Positions 49,296 to 59,005 of a stretch of 64,000 nt of DNA are shown piece after piece. Location of the stretch: the NCBI GenBank assembly GCA_947452905.1, contig CANGEP010000001.1, positions 434,001 through 498,000 of the forward strand, read 5' to 3'. A program made the position numbers and the translations under genes. Position 1 is the stretch's first letter; each line of letters begins with the position of its first letter. Below the pieces are notes generated by a model. That model saw only the letters and a list, made by a program, of their open reading frames with translations, made no database searches and had not been told where the DNA came from. This DNA is from Bacteroidota bacterium. Its GTDB lineage: Bacteria; Bacteroidota; Bacteroidia; Chitinophagales; Chitinophagaceae.

Positions 49296-50720
49296 ATGGA
49301 ACTGTATTCCTTAGATACAAAAGCACATGACGAAGCAAGGCAGGGAGAAGTTTTACAATCCCCAAACGAAGGCAAAAATTTTGATAAGTTTTTCCTGGTA
49401 GAAAGCTATGGCTGTGCAATGAATTTTGCAGACAGCGAAGTAGTGGCTTCCATTTTAGAAAATAATGGATATGGGGCAACAAGAGACTTAGAAAAAGCAG
49501 ATTTAATTTTGGTGAATACTTGTTCAGTAAGAGAAAAAGCTGAGCAAACAGTTCGTAAAAGATTAACAGAATTTAAAAAGCTCAAGCATGCTAAACCTTC
49601 TTTACTAGTAGGTATTTTAGGCTGCATGGCAGAGCGATTAAAATCGCAATTATTAGAACAAGAAAAACTAGTAGACATTGTGGTGGGCCCAGATGCTTAT
49701 CGTACCCTTCCTGAATTAATTGCTGAAGCAGGCACTGGACAAAAAGCGGTGAACGTAATTTTAAGTAGAGACGAAACTTATGGCGATATCTCGCCAGTAA
49801 GATTAGATAGCAATGGCATTAGTGGATTTGTATCCATTATGAGAGGTTGCAATAATATGTGTAGTTTTTGTGTAGTACCTTTTACAAGAGGTAGAGAGCG
49901 AAGTAGAGATAGTTTTTCGATTATTGCAGAATCACGTGATTTATTTGAAAGAGGATATCGTGAGATTACTTTATTAGGACAAAACGTAGATAGTTATTAT
50001 TGGAATAACCCCGAAACCAATTTATCCGTAACTTTTGCTGAATTATTAAGTTCGGTGGCTCAAATTAGCCCTTTGTTAAGAGTACGTTTTAGTACTTCAC
50101 ACCCTAAAGATATTACAGACGAAGTTTTATATGCGATTGCTAAATATCCTAATATTTGTAAATACATTCATCTTCCTGTGCAAAGCGGAAGTACGCGAAT
50201 TTTACAATTAATGAATCGTACTTATACCAGAGAATGGTATTTAGCAAAAGTGGATCGTATTAGAGAGATTGTACCAGAGTGTAGTATATCTGCAGATATC
50301 ATTGCAGGTTTTTGTACCGAAACAGAGCAAGACCATCAAGATACGATGAGCATAATGGAAGCTGCCCAGTATGATTATAGTTATATGTATTTTTACTCTG
50401 AACGACCAGGTACACTTGCTGCTAAAAGATATGTAGATGATATACCAGAAGCCATTAAAAAAAGAAGATTGCAAGAAATTGTAGATGTACAATGGACCCT
50501 CTCTAATGAAAGTAATAAAAGAGATGTAGGTAAAACTTTTGAAGTATTAGTAGAAGGGAATAGCAAAAAAAGTGAGTTAGAGTGGATGGGAAGAAATAGT
50601 CAAAATAAAGTAATTGTTTTTCCTAAAGATGCTCATTCGATTAAAAAAGGGGATTATGTTATGGTTCATATTACAGGTTATACCAAAGGAACTTTATTAG
50701 GAGTTTTAAAAACAAATTAA
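49296..50720 (+). CDS. miaB: tRNA-2-methylthio-N6-dimethylallyladenosine synthase
   Basis: [22 protein letters not shown], radical [25 protein letters not shown]. Start moved from the TTG at 49272 (inside the predicted -7 element) to ATG 49296. Confidence 0.96.
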   Translation: MELYSLDTKAHDEARQGEVLQSPNEGKNFDKFFLVESYGCAMNFADSEVVASILENNGYGATRDLEKADLILVNTCSVREKAEQTVRKRLTEFKKLKHAKPSLLVGILGCMAERLKSQLLEQEKLVDIVVGPDAYRTLPELIAEAGTGQKAVNVILSRDETYGDISPVRLDSNGISGFVSIMRGCNNMCSFCVVPFTRGRERSRDSFSIIAESRDLFERGYREITLLGQNVDSYYWNNPETNLSVTFAELLSSVAQISPLLRVRFSTSHPKDITDEVLYAIAKYPNICKYIHLPVQSGSTRILQLMNRTYTREWYLAKVDRIREIVPECSISADIIAGFCTETEQDHQDTMSIMEAAQYDYSYMYFYSERPGTLAAKRYVDDIPEAIKKRRLQEIVDVQWTLSNESNKRDVGKTFEVLVEGNSKKSELEWMGRNSQNKVIVFPKDAHSIKKGDYVMVHITGYTKGTLLGVLKTN

Positions 50721-50721
50721 A

Positions 50722-51990
50722 ATGGACTTACAAAGTTTAAAAAATAGATTTAATATTATAGGCAATACGCCTTCCCTAAACCATGCGCTTAACACTGCCG
50801 AACAAGTAGCTGCAACAGATTTAACAGTGCTTATTGTGGGCGAAAGTGGTGTAGGTAAAGAAGTCTTTTCACAAATCATTCATAGTTTATCGGCAAGAAA
50901 ACACAATCCATTTATTGCAGTAAACTGTGGCGCCATTCCTGAAGGCACAATCGACTCCGAATTATTTGGTCATGAGAAAGGATCCTTTACAGGCGCCGTA
51001 GATAGCAGAAAAGGTTATTTTGAAACGGTGAGTGGTGGAACTATATTTTTAGATGAAATTGGCGAATTACCCTTGGGCACACAAGCAAGATTATTACGTG
51101 TATTAGAAACTGGTGAGTTTATCAGAGTAGGATCTTCAAAAGTGCAAAAATCGGATGTGCGCGTAATTGCAGCCACCAATAGAGAATTATTAGAGTTTAC
51201 TCAAAAGGGTAAGTTTAGAGAAGACTTATACTATCGATTAAACACAGTTCCTATTCGTGTGCCAAGTTTAAGAGATCGTAAAGAGGATATCCCCCTACTC
51301 TTTAGAAAATTCGTTGTTGATTTTGCAGAAAAATATAAAACTAAACCCATCTTTTTAGAGGACTCAGCACGTACCTTATTAACTAGCTATGCATGGCCAG
51401 GCAATGTGCGTGAATTAAAAAACATAGCAGAACAAATTTCTGTACTTAGCAAAACAGATCATATTAGTGAAGAGGTTTTAGCGGGATTTTTACCGATACA
51501 AGACCCCCATAATCGCTCTATGATTAAAGGCAACACCCCTGTGGGTGAGTTTGCTAATGAAAGAGAAATTTTATACAAACTTTTCTTTGACATGAAAAAA
51601 GATGTAAACGAATTAAAGAAAATGTTTTTTGAAATTTTACAAAATCCAAATATTGCTAATAGTGCAAATGGCAATTATACTAGAGAAAGTATATTAAATG
51701 AATTAAAAGAAGATATATTACCCGCTAACATACAGAGTCCTCCTATTAGCACAACCACTAATGCTTTACCTCCAGTTCAAATTGGCGTTCAACAACCCAT
51801 GATATTAGACAACCAACTTCATACCGATTTTGAAGTAGAAGAGTCTTTAAACATTATGGATAAGGAAAAAGAGTTAATTTTAAAAGCATTAAAAAAGCAT
51901 AAAGGCCGCCGCAAGGATGCCTCAACCGATTTAGGCATTAGCGAAAGAACCTTATATCGTAAGATTAAAGAATATGACATTGAAGAATAA
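50722..51990 (+). CDS. Sigma-54-interacting transcriptional activator lacking a receiver/sensor domain
   Basis: Walker A GESGVGKE, EKGSFTGAV, FLDEIGELPLGTQARLLRVLE, RLNTVPIRVPSLRDR; C-terminal Fis-type HTH KGRRKDASTDLGISERTLYRKIKE. Confidence 0.93.
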   Translation: MDLQSLKNRFNIIGNTPSLNHALNTAEQVAATDLTVLIVGESGVGKEVFSQIIHSLSARKHNPFIAVNCGAIPEGTIDSELFGHEKGSFTGAVDSRKGYFETVSGGTIFLDEIGELPLGTQARLLRVLETGEFIRVGSSKVQKSDVRVIAATNRELLEFTQKGKFREDLYYRLNTVPIRVPSLRDRKEDIPLLFRKFVVDFAEKYKTKPIFLEDSARTLLTSYAWPGNVRELKNIAEQISVLSKTDHISEEVLAGFLPIQDPHNRSMIKGNTPVGEFANEREILYKLFFDMKKDVNELKKMFFEILQNPNIANSANGNYTRESILNELKEDILPANIQSPPISTTTNALPPVQIGVQQPMILDNQLHTDFEVEESLNIMDKEKELILKALKKHKGRRKDASTDLGISERTLYRKIKEYDIEE

Positions 51991-52510
51991 CCCTTTTTTA
52001 TTTTTAGCAACCTCTTACAAAGGTTTACTGATAGGCTTTCTATTAGTAAGCATGACAAGTTGTGGCATATATAGTTTTAGAGATGCCGTAATCCCTGAAA
52101 ATGTTAAAACGGTTAAAATTGGATTTATCGAAAACAAAGCCCGTTATGTGAATCCACAATTAGCTCCTTTGTTAACCGATAAGTTGCAACAAAAAATTAT
52201 TGGGCAAACAAAACTTACAAGAACCAATAATGATGACGCTCATTATCAAATTTATGCTACCATCACTAATTACGACCCTTCTCAAACAGTAGGTGTAAGC
52301 GCTCAACAAGCCACCACCAATAGATTAACTGTAACTGTACATGTTTTACTAAAAAAGACTTTAGATAACAAAGAGCTAGAATTTGATGTGACGCGTAATT
52401 TTGACTTTTCTGCAAACTTAACTTTGAACCAAGCAGAAAGCCAATTAATGGATGATATTGTACGCAATATTACCGACGATATTTTTAACCAAATTTTCTC
52501 TAACTGGTAA
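51974..52510 (+). CDS. lptE: LPS-assembly lipoprotein LptE-like
   Basis: Lipobox LVSMTSCGIYSF; NVKTVKIGFIENKARYVNPQLAPLLTDKLQQKI; ends DDIFNQIFSNW. Confidence 0.82.
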   Translation: MTLKNNPFLFLATSYKGLLIGFLLVSMTSCGIYSFRDAVIPENVKTVKIGFIENKARYVNPQLAPLLTDKLQQKIIGQTKLTRTNNDDAHYQIYATITNYDPSQTVGVSAQQATTNRLTVTVHVLLKKTLDNKELEFDVTRNFDFSANLTLNQAESQLMDDIVRNITDDIFNQIFSNW

Positions 52511-52513
52511 ACA

Positions 52514-53236
52514 ATGACTTCAGATAATATACATTCAATATTACAACAATGGACTGGCCAAAGCGAACTCAAGGATGTTTCTGTGACTGAACTTGAAGTG
52601 CTGGTTAAAGAAAATAGCTATAGTAGTAGTTTGCAATTTTTATTAGCTAAAAAATATGCACTCGAAAAAAACGAATTATACACTCAACAAGTAAAAAAAG
52701 CAGCTTGTTATTTTCCCTCTGCTCTTCATTTACATAAATGGCTAAATCATCAAGAGGCTTCAGTTATTAAAGAAGCTTTAGATGATAAACTAAGCTCGTT
52801 ATTAAACGAACAATTAGCCCAATTTAAAGAGCACCCGGATCAGCAAGATGCCCTAGAATTTGAAAAAAGCCTTCAACATATACAAAGGGACTATTTTGAG
52901 GCTCAAGGTATCGAAATTGACCTTTCAAAGCTTCCTCAAGATAAATTTACTAAGCAATTAAGAAGCTTCACAGCTTGGCTTAAAGTGCTAAAGAACCAGG
53001 AGGAAAATGGTCAAAATTTGACCGAAATAGGTGAAGAACAGGAGAAAATGATCAATGCAATAGCCGAAAAAGCCAATAATACAGCCGAAGTGATAACCGA
53101 GGCTATGGCCGAAATTTGGATAAAACAGGGTCAAAAGCGCAAGGCAATCGACATCTATTCTAAATTAAGTTTTATTTTTCCTGAAAAATCCGTTTATTTT
53201 GCGTCTCTAATAGAACAATTAAAACAAAAGAAATAA
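52514..53236 (+). CDS. Conserved hypothetical protein with helical/TPR-like C-terminus
   Basis: Cytosolic helical protein; IWIKQGQKRKAIDIYSKLSFIFPEKSVYFASLIEQLK; located between lptE and secG. Confidence 0.7.
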   Translation: MTSDNIHSILQQWTGQSELKDVSVTELEVLVKENSYSSSLQFLLAKKYALEKNELYTQQVKKAACYFPSALHLHKWLNHQEASVIKEALDDKLSSLLNEQLAQFKEHPDQQDALEFEKSLQHIQRDYFEAQGIEIDLSKLPQDKFTKQLRSFTAWLKVLKNQEENGQNLTEIGEEQEKMINAIAEKANNTAEVITEAMAEIWIKQGQKRKAIDIYSKLSFIFPEKSVYFASLIEQLKQKK

Positions 53237-53583
53237 TGATCACTTTATTTATAATCTTATTGATTGCAGCATGTGTAGGTCTTGGATTTGTAGTGTTAAT
53301 TCAAAACCCTAAGGGGGGTGGTTTAAACGCCAATGTAGGTGGTTTAACGAACAACTTTATGGGTGTAAAGCAAACTACTGATGTGTTGGAAAAAGGTACT
53401 TGGATTTTTGCTGCAGTGATTGCCATTTTGGCGATGACTTCTACGGTGTTTTTAAAAGGAGGGGCTAACGATAGTGATAAAGGGTTAATTAATAAAGTTA
53501 ATACATCAGCTACAGCTCCAGCACCAGCTCCTGCCCCAGCTAATACAGCACCTGCTCAAACCAATCCGCCTGCTCAAAAATAA
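53236..53583 (+). CDS. secG: Preprotein translocase subunit SecG
   Basis: Two TM; VLIQNPKGGGLNANVGG; Pro/Ala-rich tail. Confidence 0.93.
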   Translation: MITLFIILLIAACVGLGFVVLIQNPKGGGLNANVGGLTNNFMGVKQTTDVLEKGTWIFAAVIAILAMTSTVFLKGGANDSDKGLINKVNTSATAPAPAPAPANTAPAQTNPPAQK

Positions 53584-53623
53584 AAACCACTTGAGTGAAT
53601 TTTATTTTTACCTAAAATAGTTT

Positions 53624-53652
53624 ATCCCCACCCAAAAAAGGTGGGGATTTTT
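53624..53652 (+). terminator. Rho-independent terminator after secG
   Basis: ATCCCCACC-CAAAAAA-GGTGGGGAT then TTTT: perfect 9-bp stem with U-tract. Confidence 0.9.
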
Positions 53653-53667
53653 ATTGTATTTTGAATT

Positions 53668-54690
53668 ATGAAAAAACTACTTGTCCTTGCCTTTGTGTTA
53701 TTATTTTTATATGAAGGGTACTCCGTTTTCATAAAAACAACTCATTTTAAAGCAGAAAAAGAAAGTTTTGAATACACCCAAAATGGCTTGTCTAATTTAG
53801 CCGATACTTTAGTGGCTAAAAAAATTATATTAGACAAGCCTAGTTTTTTATTATTAGCGAAAATTTTGAAAGTTGAAGACAAGTTAAAACCAGGCAAATT
53901 TTTAGTACGTCCCAAAACTAGTTTATTGAGTTTAGTTAGAATGCTCAGAAATAATCAGCAAGCTACCGTGAAATTTATACTTAATAAGCTAAGAACAAGA
54001 GGCGAATTAGCAAAACTAGTTGGCAACACCCTTGCAATGGATAGCACAACTGCAGCTCAGTTTTTTAACAACAATGATTCTTTGGTAGCATTTAACACCG
54101 ATACAACCCTCTTATTAAGTCTATTTATCCCTAACACTTACGAAATGTATTGGTCAACTTCACTGCCAAAGCTTATGGCCAAAATGAAGGACTACCAGAC
54201 CAAATTTTGGGATAATAAAAACAGATTGAAAAAAGCGAAATCGATAGGAATGTCTCCGCTCGAAGTATATATATTAGCTTCCATCGTAGAAGAAGAATGC
54301 AACTATGATTCAGACAAAACATTAATTGCAAGTGTTTACCAAAACAGGCTTAAAAAGAATATGCCTTTGCAAGCCTGCCCCACCATTAAATTTGCCATGC
54401 AGGATTTTACCTTAACTCGTATTTATGAGAAGTATTTAATTAACCCCTCTCCCTACAATACTTACAAAGTAAAAGGCTTGCCTCCTGGCCCTATTTGTAC
54501 GCCTAGCCCTACTACAATCGACTTAGTCCTAAATGCCCCCACCACTTCCTATTTGTATTTTGTAGCGAAAGCTGATTTTAGTGGATATCATCATTTTAGT
54601 ACTAGTTTTGAAGAACATAGTAAATTTGCCAAAGAGTATCAGTTAAAATTAGATGAATACCAGAAAAGAAAACAGTCCAATCAAAAATAG
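53668..54690 (+). CDS. mltG: Endolytic murein transglycosylase MltG (YceG)
   Basis: YILASIVEEECNYDSDKTLIASVYQNRLKKNMPLQACPTIKFAM; KGLPPGPICTPSPTTIDLVLNA. Confidence 0.93.
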   Translation: MKKLLVLAFVLLFLYEGYSVFIKTTHFKAEKESFEYTQNGLSNLADTLVAKKIILDKPSFLLLAKILKVEDKLKPGKFLVRPKTSLLSLVRMLRNNQQATVKFILNKLRTRGELAKLVGNTLAMDSTTAAQFFNNNDSLVAFNTDTTLLLSLFIPNTYEMYWSTSLPKLMAKMKDYQTKFWDNKNRLKKAKSIGMSPLEVYILASIVEEECNYDSDKTLIASVYQNRLKKNMPLQACPTIKFAMQDFTLTRIYEKYLINPSPYNTYKVKGLPPGPICTPSPTTIDLVLNAPTTSYLYFVAKADFSGYHHFSTSFEEHSKFAKEYQLKLDEYQKRKQSNQK

Positions 54691-55654
54691 CAGTCTTTTT
54701 ATATGGGGCAAGCAAGTGCAACTCGAAATAACAAAGCGATTAGCACCAATGTATCGTTTTGTTAAAAGAAAAGCGAAAGCTATATATGTGCCCGGATTTC
54801 AACGTATAAATTTATACCAAGTAATTAAGTTTTTATTTAAGCAGCTAAATACATTAGGCCTATACGATCGTGCAAGTGCTATTTCTTTTAATTTAATAAT
54901 GGCCCTTCCAGCAGGATTTTTATTCTTATTTACGATAATACCCTATTTCCCTAAAACCTTTAAAGTAAAAAAACAAATCCTTTCTTTATTTAAAGATATT
55001 GCGCCTAATTCAAGCACTTATAAATTTATACTTGATATCATAAATGACTTACTTAGCCAACATGTAGGTATATTTTCATTTGGTTTTATATTATTACTTT
55101 TTTATGCTTCTAATGCAATGACGGGTATAATTCGAAGTTTTGATAAATCTATCATGCAAAACAAACCTTTCTTTTTACACCAAAGAATGCGTGCGATTCG
55201 TCTTACTATTATTTTAATACTATTGGTTTTTGCCAGTTTAATTGTTTTAATTGGACAAGATCAACTCACCACTTTACTTAGAGAAGTATTTGATATAAAG
55301 CGAAAAGCTATTTTGCCTTATTGGAATACCTTAAGATGGCTAATTATTATTTTATTGCTATTTTTTGGCAATGCCTTTATTTATAAATACGCACCGCTGG
55401 TTAAAGAGAAATGGCCTCTCGCCTCCCCTGGATCGCTTTTGTCTACTACGCTCATGTTAATTACCACAGGAGGCTTTTCCTATTGGGTAAATAATTTTAG
55501 TAGCTATAATAAAATTTATGGCTCTATTGGTACTGTGTTAGTAGTAATGACACTAGTATACATTAACGCGCTAATTCTACTTATTGGATTTGAATTAAAC
55601 GTAAGTATTGAAGTACTTAAAAAGGAGCAGGAACAAATTGACTATTTCAATTAA
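54653..55654 (+). CDS. YihY/virulence factor BrkB family membrane protein
   Basis: Multi-TM; GLYDRASAISFNLIMALPAGFLFLF; GSIGTVLVVMTLVYINALILLIGFELN. Confidence 0.9.
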   Translation: MNTRKENSPIKNSSLFIWGKQVQLEITKRLAPMYRFVKRKAKAIYVPGFQRINLYQVIKFLFKQLNTLGLYDRASAISFNLIMALPAGFLFLFTIIPYFPKTFKVKKQILSLFKDIAPNSSTYKFILDIINDLLSQHVGIFSFGFILLLFYASNAMTGIIRSFDKSIMQNKPFFLHQRMRAIRLTIILILLVFASLIVLIGQDQLTTLLREVFDIKRKAILPYWNTLRWLIIILLLFFGNAFIYKYAPLVKEKWPLASPGSLLSTTLMLITTGGFSYWVNNFSSYNKIYGSIGTVLVVMTLVYINALILLIGFELNVSIEVLKKEQEQIDYFN

Positions 55655-55668
55655 CCCTAAATTCCCAA

Positions 55669-56922
55669 TTACTTATTGGCCATATCAGGTATCTCATTCA
55701 CCTTATAAGCACCAGCATCTAATTTAGCCTTTGTCTCACTAAATGCTTGTAAGGTTAAGTCGATCTCCGCTTGCGTATGCACTGCTGTAGGAATGAGTCG
55801 ATAAATAATATGCCCTTTAGGAATTACTGGATAAACTACAATCGAACAAAATATTTTATAATTTTCTCTTATATCCATCACCATTGCAGTTGCTTCTTCA
55901 ACGCCACCCTTCATATAAACAGGCGTTACTACTGAATCGGTCTTGCCAATATCGAAGCCTCTTTCTTTTAACCCATTTTGTAAGGCTAAGGCATTTTTCC
56001 AAAGCGTATCTTTTAAAATGGGTTGGGTACGTAATAACTCTAATCTTTTTAAATTACCTACTACAAATGGCATAGGTAAGCTTTTAGCAAAGATTTGAGA
56101 ACGAATATTGTAACGGATATAATCAATAATAGTTCTAGGGCCCGCCATAAATGCGCCTATAGAAGCCATGCTTTTGGCAAAAGTAGAGAAGTATAAATCG
56201 ATCTCCTCTTGACATCCTTGTGCTTCCCCTGCACCCGCACCTGTTTTCCCTAAGGTTCCAAAACCATGAGCATCATCCACAAGTAGTCTAAAAGGAACTT
56301 TAGCTTTTAAAGCTGCAATTTCTTTTAATTTACCCTGATCACCCGCCATACCAAAAACACCTTCCGTAATTACTAATATACCACCGCCCTGCTTTTCAGC
56401 TAAAGTTTGGGCTCTTAACAATTGTTTTTCGCAGTCTTCAACATCGTTATGTTTAAAAACAAAACGGTGTCCGGGTAACATTCTTAAGCCATCTATAATA
56501 CATGCATGACACTCTGCATCATACACCACTACATCATGGCGACCACAAATAGCATCAATTGCACTCATGATACCTTGATAGCCATAATTCATTAATATAG
56601 AATCCTCCTTAAATACAAATTCAGCTAATTCTTTCTCCAATTGCTCATGTAAATCACTATTCCCACTCATCATTCTTGCTCCCATGGGCAAGGCCAATCC
56701 ATATTGAGCACTGGCTTCTGCATCTGCTTTTCTCACTTCTGGGTGGTTGGCTAAACCTAGATAATTATTTAAGCTCCAAACAATCATTTCTTGCCCTCTA
56801 AATTTCATTTTAGAGCTAATTTCTCCTTCTAATTTAGGAAATGCAAAGTACCCATGGGCCCTTTCACGATGTTGACCAATGGGGCCATAATTTTTGAGTA
56901 AACGATCGAATATATCTGCCAT
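55669..56922 (-). CDS. PLP-dependent alpha-oxoamine synthase (SPT/KBL/cysteate-acyltransferase-like)
   Basis: WSLNNYLGLANHPEV; YDAECHACIIDG; LLVDDAHGFGTLGKTGAG; TFAKSMASIGAF (Schiff-base Lys). Confidence 0.88.
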   Translation of the reverse strand: MADIFDRLLKNYGPIGQHRERAHGYFAFPKLEGEISSKMKFRGQEMIVWSLNNYLGLANHPEVRKADAEASAQYGLALPMGARMMSGNSDLHEQLEKELAEFVFKEDSILMNYGYQGIMSAIDAICGRHDVVVYDAECHACIIDGLRMLPGHRFVFKHNDVEDCEKQLLRAQTLAEKQGGGILVITEGVFGMAGDQGKLKEIAALKAKVPFRLLVDDAHGFGTLGKTGAGAGEAQGCQEEIDLYFSTFAKSMASIGAFMAGPRTIIDYIRYNIRSQIFAKSLPMPFVVGNLKRLELLRTQPILKDTLWKNALALQNGLKERGFDIGKTDSVVTPVYMKGGVEEATAMVMDIRENYKIFCSIVVYPVIPKGHIIYRLIPTAVHTQAEIDLTLQAFSETKAKLDAGAYKVNEIPDMANK

Positions 56923-57011
56923 ATTAGAATTATTAATAACGCAAATTTAATATTTTTTTGCCTTTTTATGCTTAATAAATAGATGTAAATTGCAGTTTTA
57001 AATTACGCCTT

Positions 57012-58652
57012 ATGAAAATTGTGTATTCTTTGATTTTTTTGATGATGGCAAATTTCGCCAAAGCTCAACTTAATAAATCACCAAATGATAAGCCAAAATT
57101 GGTAATTGGCATTGTAATTGACCAAATGCGATGGGACAATGTGAATAGATATAGTCAATTTTTTAAAACTAAAAATGGATTTTTAAAACTGGTAAATGAA
57201 GGCGCTTCATGTAATTATACCCTAATTCCTTATGTTCATACAGTAACTGCTTGTGGCCATACTGCAATTTATACAGGATCAGTGCCAGCCATTCATGGGA
57301 TTGTAGGCAATAGCTGGTTTAATAATTTAACTGCCAAAACAGAGTATTGTGTAGAAGATAAAACAGCTACAACATTAGGAAGTAACAATGAAGCTGTAGG
57401 TAAAATGAGTCCAAAAAACTTATGGACCTCGACGATTGGAGACGAATTAAAACTTTCAAATAATTTCCAAAGCAAAGTAATCGGAATTTCCTTAAAAGAC
57501 AGAGGTGCCATAATCCCTGCTGGTCATACTGCTAATGCTGCCTATTGGTATGATGGTGAAACTGGCAATATGGTAAGTTCAACATATTATCAAAAAAGTA
57601 TGCCGCAATGGGCCACAAATTTTAATAATTTGCATGAAGTAGATAGTTTTTATAAACAAGGCTGGAACTTAAGTTTACCTAAGTCAGTTTATGAAAAAAA
57701 TTGTGACGACGATGATAATGTTTATGAAACAGGATTTTATGAAGAAAAAATTAAAGTAAATTTTCCATTTGATTTAACTAAACTTATTGGGAAAGATTAT
57801 AAAAGATTATTTTCGATACCTCAAGGAAATAAATTAGTTACAGATTTTGCAAAAGAGGCTATTCAAAATGAACATTTAGGTACTGACTCAATTACTGATT
57901 TATTAACCTTAAGCTTTTCTACACCTGACTATATAGGGCATAATTTTGGGCCCTATTCATGGGAGTCACTTGATGGTTACATTAAACTTGATGAAGTTTT
58001 AGCTGATTTTTTTGCTTATTTAGATAAAAAAATTGGTAAAGATAACTATACTTTATTTTTAACAGCCGATCACGCTATTGCACCAATACCCGGATTTGCA
58101 AAAAAGAATAAGTTGCCTGCTGATTACTATGTATCAGCTGATATATCTAAAGATTTAAATAATTTATTAGCCGCCAATAATTTAAAGAAGGATTTAATAA
58201 GCAGTGTATACGAATCCACTATTTATTTTAATCACAAACTAATGGATAGTCTTCAAATAACAGATGCCTATCTAACACAATTGATTAGTAAGTTTTTAGA
58301 AAGTAAACCAAATGTATTACAGGTTGTAAATAATCGTAATGCTGCATTAGCTCCACTACCACAACTAATTAGAGAAATGTTATTGAATGGATACACCCCT
58401 CAACGCAGTGGGGATTTAACTGTTTTATTAAAATCAGGAGTAATAGATGGATATCCAACAGGTGCAAGCCATGGAGTATTTTACAATTATGACTCTCATA
58501 TTCCTTTATTCTTTTATGGCAAAGGAATCAAAAAAGGAAATGTAAATAGCATGAACTATATGACCGATATTGCTCCTACCATAAGTACTTTATTAGGGGT
58601 ACAAATGCCAAGTGGCTCTATTGGTAAACCTATTTTAGAAGTGTTAAAATAA
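57012..58652 (+). CDS. PafA-like alkaline phosphatase
   Basis: Signal peptide; GIVIDQMRWDNVNRY; PYVHTVTACGHTAIYTGSVPAIHGIVGNSW; DYIGHNFGP; FLTADHAIAPIPGF. Confidence 0.92.
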   Translation: MKIVYSLIFLMMANFAKAQLNKSPNDKPKLVIGIVIDQMRWDNVNRYSQFFKTKNGFLKLVNEGASCNYTLIPYVHTVTACGHTAIYTGSVPAIHGIVGNSWFNNLTAKTEYCVEDKTATTLGSNNEAVGKMSPKNLWTSTIGDELKLSNNFQSKVIGISLKDRGAIIPAGHTANAAYWYDGETGNMVSSTYYQKSMPQWATNFNNLHEVDSFYKQGWNLSLPKSVYEKNCDDDDNVYETGFYEEKIKVNFPFDLTKLIGKDYKRLFSIPQGNKLVTDFAKEAIQNEHLGTDSITDLLTLSFSTPDYIGHNFGPYSWESLDGYIKLDEVLADFFAYLDKKIGKDNYTLFLTADHAIAPIPGFAKKNKLPADYYVSADISKDLNNLLAANNLKKDLISSVYESTIYFNHKLMDSLQITDAYLTQLISKFLESKPNVLQVVNNRNAALAPLPQLIREMLLNGYTPQRSGDLTVLLKSGVIDGYPTGASHGVFYNYDSHIPLFFYGKGIKKGNVNSMNYMTDIAPTISTLLGVQMPSGSIGKPILEVLK

Positions 58653-58711
58653 CTTTATCTCATCAAAGATTTAAAATTTAAGCTTACATTCAAACTCTAA
58701 AACAACTATTT

Positions 58712-58927
58712 ATGAAAAAAATTTTAATTGCTGCTTTATTTTTAATGGCTTCAAATTTTTCATTTGCAGCTGACAAATGTTCTGCTGATTGTCATAAATC
58801 AGAGCATAAATGTACAAAAGCCTGCCATAAAGATGGCGCAGGGCATATTGCCAATCATGGCGAAAAAGGCCATATGTGTACTACAAAAGACTGTAAACAT
58901 GATTGCAGTAAAACATGCATGAAGTAA
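58712..58927 (+). CDS. Small secreted Cys/His-rich, putatively metal-binding protein
   Basis: 71 aa; signal peptide ending SFA|ADKC; predicted mature 52 aa contains 8 Cys and 7 His with CxxxC spacings. Confidence 0.75.
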   Translation: MKKILIAALFLMASNFSFAADKCSADCHKSEHKCTKACHKDGAGHIANHGEKGHMCTTKDCKHDCSKTCMK

Positions 58928-58945
58928 CATTTACACCTATTTTGA

Positions 58946-58982
58946 TAAAAAAACCCGACAGTTAAAACTATCGGGTTTTTTA
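58946..58982. terminator. Bidirectional intrinsic terminator between convergent genes
   Basis: AAAAAAACCCGACAGTTAAAACTATCGGGTTTTTTA: CCCGA/TCGGG core flanked by A and T tracts. Confidence 0.9.
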
Positions 58983-59005
58983 TTGAGATCCCTATTTAAT
59001 TTTTA

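Noticed and set aside
53510-53583. Pro/Ala repeat (APAPAPAPA) at the end of secG
   Set aside because: Low-complexity tails are common on Bacteroidota SecG; not a separate element.
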